A stretch of DNA of 64,000 nt from Pantoea phytobeneficialis (GTDB taxonomy: Bacteria; Pseudomonadota; Gammaproteobacteria; Enterobacterales; Enterobacteriaceae): contig NZ_CP024636.1 of assembly GCF_009728735.1 (NCBI RefSeq), positions 4,182,654-4,246,653 of the forward strand, given 5' to 3'. Made by a program: the position numbers and the translations under genes. Shown one piece after another: positions 42,473 to 52,354 of this stretch (the stretch's first letter is position 1; every line of letters starts with the position of its first letter). The notes beneath the pieces were generated by a model. That model was given only the letters and a program-made list of their open reading frames with translations. It made no database searches and was not told where the DNA came from.

Positions 42473-42982
42473 TTACTGGTTACTGCTGGTACTACTCACT
42501 GCTTGCAGCGGTGATGATGGCTGCAATTCTGCGAGCCGGCGCATTTCATTAAGACGCCGCTCATAATTCTTCTGCACTGTCGCTTGCTGGGCAGGCGTTA
42601 GCAGGTGGTACATCTGGTTACGAACCCGAGCCATCACAATGTTTTGCTCTACCTGGGCTTGGGCAATTTTTTCTGCCTGCAAGCGGATGGCCGATTCGTT
42701 AAATTTGTCTGCAATGACAAGGTCATGCATGGCCTCTATATCCTGAAAGCTGACAGCAGGACGCTCCAGTCGCGCTTGTTGCATCAGGTCTCGCATTTGT
42801 TGCCGTTGCTGTTCAGTCAATTCAATGCCATCAAACATGTGGCTTTGCGGATTTTGCGTCATACTGCCTGTCGTCAATCCGCCATTTTGATGCATCTCGT
42901 CAATCGTCGTCTCCGCAGCTCCTGCGCTGACGTAACTGAGAACCATCGCTGAGGCAATGACGACGGCGGTTAAGTTGCGCAT
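42473..42982 (-). CDS. cpxP: Periplasmic Cpx inhibitor/chaperone CpxP
   Basis: Periplasmic protein that dampens CpxA and delivers misfolded proteins for DegP proteolysis. The 169-aa product has a signal peptide of ~23 residues (to GAA|E) and the two LTxxQ repeats of the family: ELTEQQRQQMRDLMQ (about 54-68) and LLTPAQQATVQKNY (about 127-140). Divergent from cpxRA, with a CpxR box between, so induced by envelope stress. Confidence 0.94.
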   Translation of the reverse strand: MRNLTAVVIASAMVLSYVSAGAAETTIDEMHQNGGLTTGSMTQNPQSHMFDGIELTEQQRQQMRDLMQQARLERPAVSFQDIEAMHDLVIADKFNESAIRLQAEKIAQAQVEQNIVMARVRNQMYHLLTPAQQATVQKNYERRLNEMRRLAELQPSSPLQAVSSTSSNQ

Positions 42983-43061
42983 CGTTACCCCCAGTTCGTT
43001 CCGTTTTGCGATTCAACGAGGGCTAGTGTACGGCGATAGCTGCAAACATCCGTCAGGGGGT

Positions 43062-43076
43062 GTAAAACTACGTAAA
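43062..43076. promoter_or_regulatory. CpxR box between cpxP and cpxR
   Basis: GTAAA-ACTAC-GTAAA is a perfect CpxR tandem repeat (GTAAA-N5-GTAAA), 56 bp before cpxR and 80 bp before cpxP. It would drive cpxP and autoactivate cpxRA. Confidence 0.9.
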
Positions 43077-43131
43077 GCGTTGGATTGGCGACATAGGAAC
43101 ACGGTATTTTGCCTGCGGAGGGCAATAAAAA

Positions 43132-43830
43132 ATGAATAAGATCCTGTTGGTTGATGATGACCGCGAATTGACTTCGCTGCTTAAAGAACTGCTTGAGATG
43201 GAAGGTTTTGAGGTAATGGTTGCCAGCGATGGCGAGCAGGCACTCAACCTTCTTGATAACACCGTAGACCTGTTGCTGCTTGATGTCATGATGCCGAAAA
43301 AGAACGGCATCGATACGCTGAAAGAACTACGTCAGCAACACCAGACTCCGGTGATTATGTTGACCGCCCGCGGGAGTGAACTGGATCGCGTCCTTGGCCT
43401 TGAATTGGGCGCGGATGACTATCTACCAAAACCTTTTAACGATCGTGAATTAGTCGCGCGTATCCGTGCCATTCTGCGTCGTTCCAACTGGAGTGAGCAG
43501 CAACAGCAGCACGACAACAGCTCGCCAACGCTGGAAGTGGATTGCTTGCGCCTGAATCCGGGTCGCCAGGAGGCCAGTTTCGATAATGAAACACTGGATC
43601 TCACCGGTACTGAGTTCACCCTGCTTTATCTGCTGGCACAGCATCTTGGCCAGGTGGTTTCACGCGAACATCTCAGCCAGGAAGTGCTGGGTAAGCGCCT
43701 GACACCGTTTGATCGTGCCATCGATATGCATATTTCTAACCTACGTCGTAAATTACCGGAACGTCGTGATGGTCATCCGTGGTTTAAAACCCTGCGCGGA
43801 CGTGGCTACCTGATGGTTTCGGCATCATGA
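43132..43830 (+). CDS. cpxR: Envelope stress response regulator CpxR
   Basis: OmpR/PhoB-type transcription factor. The 232-aa protein has a receiver domain with acidic DDD at residues 8-10, the phosphoacceptor aspartate near 51 (LLLLDVMMPKKNG) and the conserved lysine in DYLPKPFNDREL, then a winged-helix domain (LTGTEFTLLYLLAQHLGQVVSREHLSQEVLG). It overlaps cpxA by 4 bp (ATGA). Confidence 0.98.
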   Translation: MNKILLVDDDRELTSLLKELLEMEGFEVMVASDGEQALNLLDNTVDLLLLDVMMPKKNGIDTLKELRQQHQTPVIMLTARGSELDRVLGLELGADDYLPKPFNDRELVARIRAILRRSNWSEQQQQHDNSSPTLEVDCLRLNPGRQEASFDNETLDLTGTEFTLLYLLAQHLGQVVSREHLSQEVLGKRLTPFDRAIDMHISNLRRKLPERRDGHPWFKTLRGRGYLMVSAS

Positions 43831-45203
43831 TTGGAAGTTTGACCACCCGCATCTTCGCCATCTTCTGGCTTACCCTGGCGCTGGTGTTGATGCTGGTATT
43901 AATGGTACCTAAACTCGACTCGCGTCAGATGACCTCGCTGCTGGAAAGTGAGCAGCGGCAAGGCATCATGATTGAACAGCATGTTGAAGCAGAACTGTCG
44001 CAGGACCCACCGAATGATTTGATGTGGTGGCGTCGGTTATTCCGCGCAATTGAGAAATGGGCACCGCCAGGCCAACGGCTGCTGCTGGTGACCAGTGAAG
44101 GGCGCGTAATTGGTGCCCAGCACAACGAAATGCAGGTTATCCGCAACTTTATTGGTCAGTCCGACAATGCAGATCATCCGCAGAAGAAAAAGTATGGACG
44201 GGTTGAGATGGTCGGTCCCTTTGCCGTGCGTGATGGCGAAGATAACTACCAGCTGTATCTCATCCGTCCCGCCACCAGTTCACAACTCGATTTCGTCAAT
44301 CTGTTGTTTGATCGTCCGTTGCTGCTGCTCATCGTCACCATGCTGATCAGCTCCCCGCTATTGTTGTGGCTGGCATGGAGTCTGGCGCGCCCGGCGCGCA
44401 AGCTTAAGCATGCCGCGGATGAAGTGGCGAGCGGAAACTTGCGGCAACACCCGGAACTGGAATCGGGACCGCAGGAGTTTCTTGCCGCGGGTTCAAGCTT
44501 CAACCAGATGGTGAGCGCACTTGAGCGCATGATGACGGCCCAACAACGCCTGCTGTCGGACATCAGCCATGAGTTACGTACACCGCTCACGCGTTTGCAA
44601 TTAGCCACCGCGCTTCTGCGCCGACGTCACGGAGAAGGCAAAGAACTGGAGCGTATTGAAACCGAAGCCCAGCGTCTGGATGGGATGATTAACGACCTGC
44701 TGGTGCTGTCGCGCACCCAGCATAAAAACGCGTTAGTCAGCGAAGCGATGAAAGCCAATCAGCTGTGGAATGATGTGCTGGAAGATGCCAAATTCGAAGC
44801 GGAGCAGATGGGTAAACGTATGGATGTGCCCTATCCGCCGGGACCCTGGCCTCTGTATGGCAACCCCCATGCGCTGGAAAGTGCGTTGGAAAACATTGTA
44901 CGCAATGCGCTGCGTTATTCGCACACCCACATCAGCGTCAGTTTCTCGGTGGATATCGAGGGCATTACCGTTCATGTAGATGACGATGGCCCAGGCGTTA
45001 GCCCGGAAGATCGTGAGCAAATTTTCCGCCCGTTCTACCGCACTGATGAGGCACGCGATCGTGAATCTGGTGGCACCGGCCTCGGTCTGGCTATCGTCGA
45101 AACCGCGGTGCAACAACATCGTGGTTGGGTGAAAGCCGATGACAGCCCACTTGGTGGTCTGCGTCTGACGCTCTGGTTACCGTTGTACTCCGCCCGGCAA
45201 TAA
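43827..45203 (+). CDS. cpxA: Envelope stress sensor histidine kinase CpxA
   Basis: Inner-membrane sensor that phosphorylates and dephosphorylates CpxR. The 458-aa protein has TM1 at about residues 8-28, a periplasmic sensor domain to ~163, TM2 at about 165-185, a HAMP linker ([20 protein letters not shown]), the H box with H248 ([17 protein letters not shown]), and N, G1, F and G2 boxes ([31 protein letters not shown]). Translationally coupled to cpxR. In this genome the next gene is trmL, unlike E. coli. Confidence 0.98.
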   Translation: MIGSLTTRIFAIFWLTLALVLMLVLMVPKLDSRQMTSLLESEQRQGIMIEQHVEAELSQDPPNDLMWWRRLFRAIEKWAPPGQRLLLVTSEGRVIGAQHNEMQVIRNFIGQSDNADHPQKKKYGRVEMVGPFAVRDGEDNYQLYLIRPATSSQLDFVNLLFDRPLLLLIVTMLISSPLLLWLAWSLARPARKLKHAADEVASGNLRQHPELESGPQEFLAAGSSFNQMVSALERMMTAQQRLLSDISHELRTPLTRLQLATALLRRRHGEGKELERIETEAQRLDGMINDLLVLSRTQHKNALVSEAMKANQLWNDVLEDAKFEAEQMGKRMDVPYPPGPWPLYGNPHALESALENIVRNALRYSHTHISVSFSVDIEGITVHVDDDGPGVSPEDREQIFRPFYRTDEARDRESGGTGLGLAIVETAVQQHRGWVKADDSPLGGLRLTLWLPLYSARQ

Positions 45204-45238
45204 TTTGTTATGCTTCGGCCCTCGTTCCCGGGGGCCTT

Positions 45239-45712
45239 ATGCTAAACATCGTTTTATTTGAACCTGAAATCCCGCCTAACACCGGCAATATCATCCGTCT
45301 CTGCGCCAATACAGGCTTTCAGCTGCACCTGATTCACCCACTGGGTTTTGGCTGGGATGATAAGCGTCTGCGTCGTGCCGGGCTGGATTACCACGAATTC
45401 ACCGCCATCAAACATCATACCGATTACGCAGCATTCGTTGCGGCTGAAGCTCCACAGCGGTTGTTTGCGCTCACGACCAAAGGCACCCCGGCGCACAGCG
45501 CCGTACGCTATCAGGCGGGGGATTATCTGGTGTTTGGACCGGAAAGCCGTGGCTTACCCGCCGACATTCTTAACGCGCTGCCACCGGAGCATAAGATTCG
45601 CATCCCGATGATGCCGGAAAGTCGCAGCATGAATCTGTCGAACGCGGTGTCAGTGGTGGTATACGAAGCGTGGCGCCAGTTGGATTATGCTGGCGCACTG
45701 ATCAAGAGCTAG
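45239..45712 (+). CDS. trmL: tRNA (cytidine/uridine-2'-O)-methyltransferase TrmL
   Basis: SPOUT methyltransferase acting on the wobble base of tRNA-Leu isoacceptors. The 157-aa protein has the knot motifs [13 protein letters not shown] (about 14-26), [12 protein letters not shown] and [24 protein letters not shown] near the C-terminus. The stop codon overlaps the convergent cysE stop in a shared CTAG. Confidence 0.96.
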   Translation: MLNIVLFEPEIPPNTGNIIRLCANTGFQLHLIHPLGFGWDDKRLRRAGLDYHEFTAIKHHTDYAAFVAAEAPQRLFALTTKGTPAHSAVRYQAGDYLVFGPESRGLPADILNALPPEHKIRIPMMPESRSMNLSNAVSVVVYEAWRQLDYAGALIKS

Positions 45713-46527
45713 ATGCCGTCGCCGTATTCAAAACCCGGCGAGCCATTGAAGTGTTGGTCCATATCCATCGAAGGCTTATCGCTGGCAGGCTTACCGACAA
45801 TACGTGCCGGAACGCCTGCTGCGGTGGTATGCGGCGGCACCGACTGGAGCACCACAGAACCGGCACCAATTTTGGCCCCGCGTCCCACTTCAATATTGCC
45901 AAGAATTTTAGAACCCGCACCAATCATCACCCCTTCACGAATCTTCGGGTGGCGATCGCCGCTGGTTTTGCCGGTACCACCCAGCGTGACGTTTTGCAGG
46001 ATAGAGACATCGTTCTCCACCACTGCGGTTTCACCGATAACGATGCCAGTGGCGTGGTCGAGCATGATGCCATGACCAATGCGCGCTGCCGGGTGAATAT
46101 CGACAGCAAAAGAAACCGAGATTTCATTTTGCAGATAGACGGCCAGCGCACGGCGACCTTCCTTCCACAACCAATGGCCAATGCGATAAGCCTGAAGGGC
46201 GTGGAAGCCTTTCAGGTACAGCAGCGGTGTGGAATACTTGTCGACCGCCGGATCACGCTGGCGCACCGCCTGGATGTCGTATGCAGCCGACACGATCATC
46301 GACGGGTCTTCGCGATAGGCTTCCTCCACCACTTCGCGAATCGCGATGGCAGGCATAATCGGGTTAGCCAGTTTGTTCGCCAGCATGTAGCTGAGCGCGC
46401 TACCGAGGTTTTCGTGCTTGAGCAACGTCGCATGGAAAAAACTGGCCAGCATGGGTTCACAATCAGCCAGCGCTCTGGCTTCTGCTTTGATGTTGTTCCA
46501 GACCAGTTCTAACTCTTCAGACGACAT
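45709..46527 (-). CDS. cysE: Serine O-acetyltransferase
   Basis: First step of cysteine synthesis: acetylates serine with acetyl-CoA; feedback-inhibited by cysteine. The 272-aa protein has a helical N-terminal domain and a C-terminal left-handed beta helix of hexapeptide repeats, including [38 protein letters not shown] and the C-terminal tail that binds CysK (FEYGDGI). Start at ATG 46527 ([12 protein letters not shown]) with GGGAG upstream; the longer frame runs through a terminator-like hairpin. Last gene of the yibN-grxC-secB-gpsA-cysE group. Confidence 0.97.
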   Translation of the reverse strand: MSSEELELVWNNIKAEARALADCEPMLASFFHATLLKHENLGSALSYMLANKLANPIMPAIAIREVVEEAYREDPSMIVSAAYDIQAVRQRDPAVDKYSTPLLYLKGFHALQAYRIGHWLWKEGRRALAVYLQNEISVSFAVDIHPAARIGHGIMLDHATGIVIGETAVVENDVSILQNVTLGGTGKTSGDRHPKIREGVMIGAGSKILGNIEVGRGAKIGAGSVVLQSVPPHTTAAGVPARIVGKPASDKPSMDMDQHFNGSPGFEYGDGI

Positions 46528-46542
46528 TGCTGTGTACTCCCG

Positions 46543-46568
46543 ATAAAAAAAGCGCCAGATGGGGCGCT
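46543..46568 (-). terminator. Terminator-like hairpin between gpsA and cysE
   Basis: On the minus strand AGCGCC-ccatct-GGCGCT is followed by seven T and then directly by the cysE ribosome site GGGAG. It may end part of the gpsA transcripts or attenuate cysE. Confidence 0.7.
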
Positions 46569-46595
46569 CCAGGTGATAAGGCTGGGCATGCTGCT

Positions 46596-47615
46596 TCAGC
46601 TTTGGCTGTTTTCGTCCTTCCGTGCACGACCAAGTAAACTCAATGCTGCCTCTCGCGCTGATTTTTCGCAATATAATACCTGATAAATCTGCTCGGTTAT
46701 TGGCATCTCCACACCAATACGCGCAGCTAATGCTCTGACTTCTTTGGTATTTCTGTAACCTTCTACAACTTGTCCGATAATGCGTTGCGCCTCATCCACG
46801 TTCTCACCCTGTCCCAGCATCATGCCGAAACGACGGTTGCGTGATTGATTATCGGTACAGGTCAATACCAGGTCGCCAAGCCCCGCCATCCCCATAAATG
46901 TGGTCGGATCGGCCCCGAGAGCAGCGCCAAGTCGGCTCATCTCCGCCAGGCCACGGGTAATCAACGCCGTGCGGGCATTCGCGCCAAAGCCGATACCATC
47001 AGAGATGCCTGCGCCGATAGCAATGACGTTTTTGACCGCACCGCCCAGTTGCACACCGATAAAATCGGGGTTGTTGTACACCCGGAAGCTTTTCCCGCAA
47101 TGCAACTTTTGCTGCAAATCGTCAGCAAACTGCGCATCCGTCGCGGCCAGTGCGATGGCTGTGGGTAAACCTGCCGCCAGTTCTTTGGCGAAGGTCGGTC
47201 CAGAGATCACCGCCAACGGGATATCATCCCCCAGGATTTCACGCGCCACATCTTGCAACAGACGCCCGGTTTCTTTCTCCAGCCCCTTCGTCGCCCAGAC
47301 AATACGTGAGTCTGCGTGTAAATGTGGCTTAAGTTGCATCAGAACGTCACCGAAGACATGGCTCGGCACTACCACCAGCAGATCGCGGCTGGCGTTAACC
47401 ACTTGGGCTAAGTCCGCTTCAGGAACGAGATTGTCGGGGAAAGGTACATCGGGCAGAAAAGCGGTGTTGCAACGGTCGGACTGAAGTTGCGCGACACTTG
47501 AAGGGTTATGGCCCCAGAGCAAAACCGGGTGGCCATTGCGCGCCAGCGTGATGGCGAGTGCGGTGCCGTACGAGCCGGCACCGAGGACGCTAATTGAAGC
47601 GTTGCGTGTAGTCAT
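46596..47615 (-). CDS. gpsA: NAD(P)+ glycerol-3-phosphate dehydrogenase
   Basis: Biosynthetic enzyme making sn-glycerol-3-phosphate from dihydroxyacetone phosphate for phospholipids. The 339-aa protein has the Rossmann motif [13 protein letters not shown] at residues ~10-22, [16 protein letters not shown], the catalytic lysine region [16 protein letters not shown] and [13 protein letters not shown]. Length equals E. coli. The ATG overlaps the secB stop by 1 nt (TGATG), so translation is coupled. Confidence 0.97.
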   Translation of the reverse strand: MTTRNASISVLGAGSYGTALAITLARNGHPVLLWGHNPSSVAQLQSDRCNTAFLPDVPFPDNLVPEADLAQVVNASRDLLVVVPSHVFGDVLMQLKPHLHADSRIVWATKGLEKETGRLLQDVAREILGDDIPLAVISGPTFAKELAAGLPTAIALAATDAQFADDLQQKLHCGKSFRVYNNPDFIGVQLGGAVKNVIAIGAGISDGIGFGANARTALITRGLAEMSRLGAALGADPTTFMGMAGLGDLVLTCTDNQSRNRRFGMMLGQGENVDEAQRIIGQVVEGYRNTKEVRALAARIGVEMPITEQIYQVLYCEKSAREAALSLLGRARKDENSQS

Positions 47616-48082
47616 CAGGCATCCTGATGTGGTGCGTCGCCTTCACTCTGCTGCTGTTGCAGATAATTCATGAACAGCGCATCAAAGTTGACTGGCGCCA
47701 GGTTGAGTTGCGGGAAAGTACCGCGAGAAACCAGGCTGGTGATGCATTCACGCGCATACGGGAACAGAATGTTCGGGCAGTATGCACCAAGGCAATGCGC
47801 CATCTGAGTGCCCTCGATACCGCTGATGGTGAAGATACCCGCCTGCTGAACTTCGCACAGGAATGCAGTTTCTTCGCCGACGCTGGCGGTCACGGTCACA
47901 CGCAGCACCACTTCATAGACTTCATCAGCCAGCTGAGAGGACGCGGTGTCCAGATCCAGCTTCACTTCCGGTTCCCACTCTTTCTGGAACACCTGAGGCG
48001 CGTTTGGCGCTTCGAAAGAGACGTCTTTAGTGTAAACACGTTGAATCTGGAACTGCATTTCGTTGGTGCTATGTTCTGACAT
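47615..48082 (-). CDS. secB: Protein-export chaperone SecB
   Basis: Tetrameric cytosolic chaperone that keeps preproteins unfolded and hands them to SecA. The 155-aa product has [25 protein letters not shown] at the N-terminus, the conserved [36 protein letters not shown] core split in two parts here, and the acidic/Gln-rich tail. It is preceded by grxC and overlaps gpsA by 1 nt. Confidence 0.97.
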   Translation of the reverse strand: MSEHSTNEMQFQIQRVYTKDVSFEAPNAPQVFQKEWEPEVKLDLDTASSQLADEVYEVVLRVTVTASVGEETAFLCEVQQAGIFTISGIEGTQMAHCLGAYCPNILFPYARECITSLVSRGTFPQLNLAPVNFDALFMNYLQQQQSEGDAPHQDA

Positions 48083-48121
48083 GTTACAAAATCCTGTGAG
48101 TTAGAATTGTGTGGCCGTAAG

Positions 48122-48376
48122 TTATGCCTGTAATAAGGGATCAAGTCCCTGGCGCCCATCCAGCGCAAAGAGATCATCGCAGCCACCAATGTGCTGCGCA
48201 TCAATAAAGATCTGTGGCACCGTCGTTCTGCCGCTGCGTTGAATCATCTCTTCACGTTTCACCGCATCCCCATCGATAGGAAGCTCCTGAAACGTCACAC
48301 CTTTCTGATTCAGCAACGCCTTTGCCCGGTGGCAATAGGGGCAGGTCGCTTTGGTGTAAATCTCAACATTAGCCAT
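48122..48376 (-). CDS. grxC: Glutaredoxin 3
   Basis: Small glutathione-dependent disulfide reductase. The 84-aa protein has the CPYC active site at residues 11-14 (KATCPYCHRAKALL), TVPQIFID with the cis-proline, and GGCDDLFALDGRQ for glutathione binding. In the yibN-grxC-secB-gpsA operon. Confidence 0.97.
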   Translation of the reverse strand: MANVEIYTKATCPYCHRAKALLNQKGVTFQELPIDGDAVKREEMIQRSGRTTVPQIFIDAQHIGGCDDLFALDGRQGLDPLLQA

Positions 48377-48393
48377 GCAGTTACCTCTGCGAA

Positions 48394-48825
48394 TTATTTA
48401 CCGCGTACCAGCGGCAGGTTTTCACCGCTCCAGCCGCTCACGCCGTCTTTAAGGACAGATACCTGCGTGAAGCCAGCTGCGCTCAGCTGTGCTGCCGGTT
48501 CGCCAGCGCTCTGGCCCGTGGCACATACCACAATTATGGGCTGAGACTTATGCTTTTCCAGCTCGCCAAAGCTGCCTTTTTTGATGTCTGCCGCCGCTAC
48601 ATTCAGCGCCCCAGAAATGTGTCCTTTGCGGTAGTCGTCGCGCGAACGAACATCTACCACCACCGCGTCCTCTTTGTTAATCAGACGCGTCGCTTCGCCA
48701 CGGCTGATAGTTTTTACTTTAGAGAACATACCTTTAACGGTGGTTACAATCACCAGAACGAGTAACACAACCCATGCCAGACTGAGGATGGGGTGATTGC
48801 TTGCAAACTGCATAATTTCTTGCAT
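48394..48825 (-). CDS. yibN: Membrane-anchored rhodanese-like protein YibN
   Basis: Single-span inner-membrane protein (span at about residues 13-31) with a cytoplasmic rhodanese domain (about 40-140; [24 protein letters not shown]). The active-site loop reads [12 protein letters not shown] with a cysteine at 101, as in catalytic rhodaneses, whereas the E. coli YibN I recall lacks a cysteine at that place. Function is not settled; it heads the grxC-secB-gpsA-cysE operon. In E. coli gpmM follows on the other side; here it is missing. Confidence 0.93.
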   Translation of the reverse strand: MQEIMQFASNHPILSLAWVVLLVLVIVTTVKGMFSKVKTISRGEATRLINKEDAVVVDVRSRDDYRKGHISGALNVAAADIKKGSFGELEKHKSQPIIVVCATGQSAGEPAAQLSAAGFTQVSVLKDGVSGWSGENLPLVRGK

Positions 48826-48874
48826 GAGGGGTAACGACTCCAGACCGGGCTAATAAGCTAAAACAAGGGTTCTG

Positions 48875-48902
48875 AGTATACCTGCGCCACCTCGCATGTA
48901 CA
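48875..48902 (-). promoter_or_regulatory. Putative promoter of the yibN-grxC-secB-gpsA-cysE operon
   Basis: The minus strand has TGTACA (48902-48897), 16 bp and TATACT (48880-48875), about 50 bp upstream of yibN. Confidence 0.42.
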
Positions 48903-49074
48903 GTCGCTAAGGGGTCAGAGTTACGATTTGTGCGTCATTTTCCAAAAAAAGTGTTCTAATCGCAAAATTGAGACAAAGTTTATGCTTGTAAGCTGATGGC
49001 CGACATGTTTGGAAAAGCAAAACCCGGCCCGGTAAACTGGTAAGCGGCTGTTCATCGTGGAATAATTAGCGACT

Positions 49075-50376
49075 ATGAAGGGAAAAGCGATTGTTTTACC
49101 AACAAGGACCTGTCACAACGGCCCAGCGCATCCGTTGTCATCACGCTGGTCCGCACTCTCCCTCAGCCTGCTCTGTGCGGGCGCTCTGTTATTGCCGCCC
49201 CTTGCGCACAGTGACGATGACAGCAAATCTCAGTTGAAATCCATTCAGCAGAATATTGCCGAAAAAGAGAAAAGTGTTCAGGCACAAAAACAGCAGCGTA
49301 GCAAACTGCTGAATCAGTTGGAAAGCCAGGAAAAAGTGATTGCGCAGGCCAGTCGCCAGTTACGCGAAACCCGCAACAGCCTGAGTGCGCTCGACAACGA
49401 CATAACCCAACTCAACACCTCCATCGCCCGGCTGGAAAAACAGCAAGCGCAGCAGGAAAAATTGCTGGCACAACAACTTGATGCCGCCTTCCGCCAGGGA
49501 CAACACAACGGCCTACAGTTATTGCTGGGCGGTGAAGAAGCACAACGCAGTGAACGTATCCTCGCGTATTTCGGCTACCTCAATGCGGCACGCCAAAAGA
49601 ATATTGATGACCTGAAGCAGACGCAGCAACAGTTAGCGGAACAGCGTCAGGCATTGCAGGACAAACAGCAGCAGCAAAAAAATCTCCTCGCACAGCAGCA
49701 GACGCAGCAGGGCAAACTGGAATCCGCCAGTGCGGCACGTAAGAAAACCCTGACGGCCCTGGAAAGTTCGCTGCAAAAAGACCAGGCTGACCTGGTGCAA
49801 ATGCGCCAGAACGAAAGTCGCCTGCAAGACAAAATTGCCAAAGCGGAACGTGAAGCACGCGAACGCGCCGAGCGTGAGGCTCGCGAGGCGGAGAAAGTCC
49901 GTCAGCGTCAGGCACAGGCGAAAGCCAAAGGTTCCAGCTACCAACCTACGCAGAGCGAGCGTGAGCTGATGGCGCGTACCGGTGGGCTTGGCCGTCCCGG
50001 CGGCCAGGCTGTCTGGCCGGTGCGTGGACGTGTGGAGCACCGTTTCGGTGAAACCATGCAGGGTGAATTACGCTGGAAAGGTCTGGTGATTGATGCGCCA
50101 GAAGGAACCGAAGTGAAAGCCATCGCCGATGGGCGCGTATTAATGGCCGACTGGCTGCAAGGCTACGGTCTGGTTGTGGTGCTCGAACACGGTAAAGGCG
50201 ATATGAGCCTTTACGGCTACAATCAAAGTGCGCTGGTGAGTGTCGGTGCCCAGGTGAAGGCAGGACAGCCTATTGCCCTGGTAGGTACCAGTGGCGGCCG
50301 CGGTACGCCCTCACTCTATTTTGAAATCCGGCGTCAGGGACAGGCCGTAAACCCACTGCCGTGGTTAGGAAGATAA
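49075..50376 (+). CDS. envC: Murein hydrolase activator EnvC
   Basis: Periplasmic activator of amidases AmiA and AmiB at the division septum. The 433-aa protein has a signal/anchor at about residues 20-46 (ending LAHS|DDD), two long coiled coils (about 50-280, rich in Q, E, K, R), and a C-terminal LytM (M23) domain from VWPVRGRVEHRFGE to the end WLGR. The domain lacks the full set of metal ligands (GELRWKGLVIDAPEGT; YFEIRRQG), as expected for this non-catalytic family. Slightly longer than E. coli (419 aa) at the N-terminus. Four bp from yibQ. Confidence 0.95.
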   Translation: MKGKAIVLPTRTCHNGPAHPLSSRWSALSLSLLCAGALLLPPLAHSDDDSKSQLKSIQQNIAEKEKSVQAQKQQRSKLLNQLESQEKVIAQASRQLRETRNSLSALDNDITQLNTSIARLEKQQAQQEKLLAQQLDAAFRQGQHNGLQLLLGGEEAQRSERILAYFGYLNAARQKNIDDLKQTQQQLAEQRQALQDKQQQQKNLLAQQQTQQGKLESASAARKKTLTALESSLQKDQADLVQMRQNESRLQDKIAKAEREARERAEREAREAEKVRQRQAQAKAKGSSYQPTQSERELMARTGGLGRPGGQAVWPVRGRVEHRFGETMQGELRWKGLVIDAPEGTEVKAIADGRVLMADWLQGYGLVVVLEHGKGDMSLYGYNQSALVSVGAQVKAGQPIALVGTSGGRGTPSLYFEIRRQGQAVNPLPWLGR

Positions 50377-50379
50377 GCT

Positions 50380-51285
50380 TTGTTTCAACCTCATAAACTC
50401 TCTGCCGCCTTGTGCGGCCTGTTTTTGTCACTTTCCGCCCATGCAGGCAAACTCTCCATCGTCATTGACGACTTTGGCTATCGACCAGTCGAAGAGAACA
50501 AAGTGTTGCAGATGCCTGCCGCAGTTTCTGTTGCCGTACTACCCAATGCAACCTATGCCCGCGAGATGGCGACAAAAGCTCATCAAAGCGGGCATGAAGT
50601 TCTTATCCATCTGCCAATGGCCCCTCTCAGCAAGCAGCCATTGGAGAAGGATACGCTCACCCCGGAGATGTCCAGTGCGGAAATTGAACGCATTATTCGT
50701 GATGCCGTTGGTAAAGTGCCCTACGCGGTAGGCCTGAACAACCATATGGGCAGCAAGATGACCTCAAGTCTGCCGGGAATGCAGAAAGTGATGCAGATAC
50801 TGAATCACTATAACTTTTACTTTCTGGATAGCATGACCATCGGCAATAGCCAGTCAATTCCCGCAGCGCAGGGTACCCATGTTAAGGTGCTGAAACGTCG
50901 GGTATTTCTTGATGACAGCCAGAATGATGCCGCTATTCGCCAGCAATTCACCCGCGCAGTAAAACTGGCGCAGCGTGATGGCTATGCTATTGCGATCGGG
51001 CACCCTCATCCCAATACGGTGCGGGTCCTGCAACAAATGCTGCCAACCTTACCTGCCGATATCACCCTGGTAAGACCCAGCCAGTTGCTGAATGAGCCAC
51101 TGCATCCGGGTACCACAATGCCACCGACCAAAACACAACCTGAGCCACAGCCGCACTTCCGGGCGCCTGGCATCTGTAAGGTCAGCAAACCATTGGCTCC
51201 GGTGCCGCAGAGTCGGGCTGTTGATATATTGGAAGAAAGTATTGTTGAAAGCCCACTCATCGATTCGCTTAAGCAGCTTTTTTAA
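50380..51285 (+). CDS. yibQ: Divergent polysaccharide deacetylase YibQ
   Basis: Predicted periplasmic polysaccharide deacetylase-like protein (DUF610 family). The 301-aa product has a signal peptide (MFQPHKLSAALCGLFLSLSAHA|G), then LSIVIDDFGYRP, HEVLIHLPMAPLSKQPLEKDTL and AIGHPHPNTVRVL, matching E. coli YibQ. The start is TTG at 50380, three bases after the envC stop, with AGGA inside the envC end. The pair is presumably cotranscribed. Its substrate is unknown. Confidence 0.93.
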   Translation: MFQPHKLSAALCGLFLSLSAHAGKLSIVIDDFGYRPVEENKVLQMPAAVSVAVLPNATYAREMATKAHQSGHEVLIHLPMAPLSKQPLEKDTLTPEMSSAEIERIIRDAVGKVPYAVGLNNHMGSKMTSSLPGMQKVMQILNHYNFYFLDSMTIGNSQSIPAAQGTHVKVLKRRVFLDDSQNDAAIRQQFTRAVKLAQRDGYAIAIGHPHPNTVRVLQQMLPTLPADITLVRPSQLLNEPLHPGTTMPPTKTQPEPQPHFRAPGICKVSKPLAPVPQSRAVDILEESIVESPLIDSLKQLF

Positions 51286-51289
51286 TAAA

Positions 51290-51309
51290 ACCCGGCCTGA
51301 ACGCCGGGT
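51290..51309. terminator. Terminator between yibQ and tdh
   Basis: ACCCGGC/GCCGGGT hairpin directly after yibQ; an A-run precedes it (TTTTATT on the minus strand), suiting tdh. Confidence 0.75.
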
Positions 51310-51315
51310 AATCAC

Positions 51316-52344
51316 CTAATCCCAACTCAGCACCACTTTGCCTGAGTGACCGGAACGCATCTCGTCAAACCCTAGCTGGAAGTCATCAACAGGGAAACGG
51401 TGGGTGATAACTGGCGTCAGATCGAGACCGGATTGAATCAACGCCGCCATTTTATACCAGGTTTCGAACATCTCTCGTCCGTAAATACCTTTGATAAACA
51501 GTCCTTTGAAGATTACCAGGTTCCAGTCGATCGCCATCTCACCCGGCGGAATGCCAAGCAGCGCAATACGTCCACCGTGATTCATCACTTCCAGCATGCT
51601 ACGAAACGCCGGAGGCGCGCCGGACATCTCCAGCCCAACATCAAAGCCTTCAGTCATACCGAGGGATACCATCACGTCACGCAGATTCTCCTGTGCAACG
51701 TTGACAGCGCGTGTGACACCCATTTTGCGTGCCAGATCGAGGCGATATTCGTTGATGTCTGTGATCACCACATTGCGTGCACCGACATGTTTGCATACCG
51801 CAGCAGCCATGATGCCAATTGGCCCGGCACCGGCAATCAACACATCCTCGCCCACTAAATCAAACGACAAGGCGGTATGTACGGCATTACCGAATGGGTC
51901 AAAAATCGCCGCCAGTTCATCGGAGATATTGTCGGGGATTTTGAAGGCGTTAAAGGCGGGAATGACCAGATACTCGGCGAAGCACCCCTGGCGATTCACC
52001 CCAACGCCGATGGCGTTGCGGCACAGGTGAGTACGCCCGGCCCGACAATTACGGCAGTGGCCACAGGTGATATGCCCTTCACCCGACACGCGATCGCCGA
52101 TCGTGAAGCCTTTCACTTCCTGGCCGATAGCCACCACTTCCCCGACATATTCATGGCCGGTGATCATCGGTACCGGGATGGTTTTACGCGACCAGTCGTC
52201 CCAGTTGTAGATGTGAATATCAGTACCGCAGATGGCGGTTTTCCGGATTTTTATCAGCAGATCGTTATGACCGGGTTCAGGGATCGGCGCATCGGTGATC
52301 ATCCAGATGCCTTCTTCTGCTTTTAATTTCGCGAGTGCTTTCAT
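51316..52344 (-). CDS. tdh: L-threonine 3-dehydrogenase
   Basis: Zinc, NAD-dependent oxidation of threonine to 2-amino-3-ketobutyrate. The 342-aa MDR protein has the catalytic-zinc cysteine in [19 protein letters not shown], the structural zinc lobe [15 protein letters not shown], and the Rossmann motif [12 protein letters not shown]. One residue longer than E. coli (MITDAP near the N-terminus). Downstream of kbl by 10 bp; together they turn threonine into glycine and acetyl-CoA. Confidence 0.97.
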   Translation of the reverse strand: MKALAKLKAEEGIWMITDAPIPEPGHNDLLIKIRKTAICGTDIHIYNWDDWSRKTIPVPMITGHEYVGEVVAIGQEVKGFTIGDRVSGEGHITCGHCRNCRAGRTHLCRNAIGVGVNRQGCFAEYLVIPAFNAFKIPDNISDELAAIFDPFGNAVHTALSFDLVGEDVLIAGAGPIGIMAAAVCKHVGARNVVITDINEYRLDLARKMGVTRAVNVAQENLRDVMVSLGMTEGFDVGLEMSGAPPAFRSMLEVMNHGGRIALLGIPPGEMAIDWNLVIFKGLFIKGIYGREMFETWYKMAALIQSGLDLTPVITHRFPVDDFQLGFDEMRSGHSGKVVLSWD

Positions 52345-52354
52345 TGCCGGCTCC

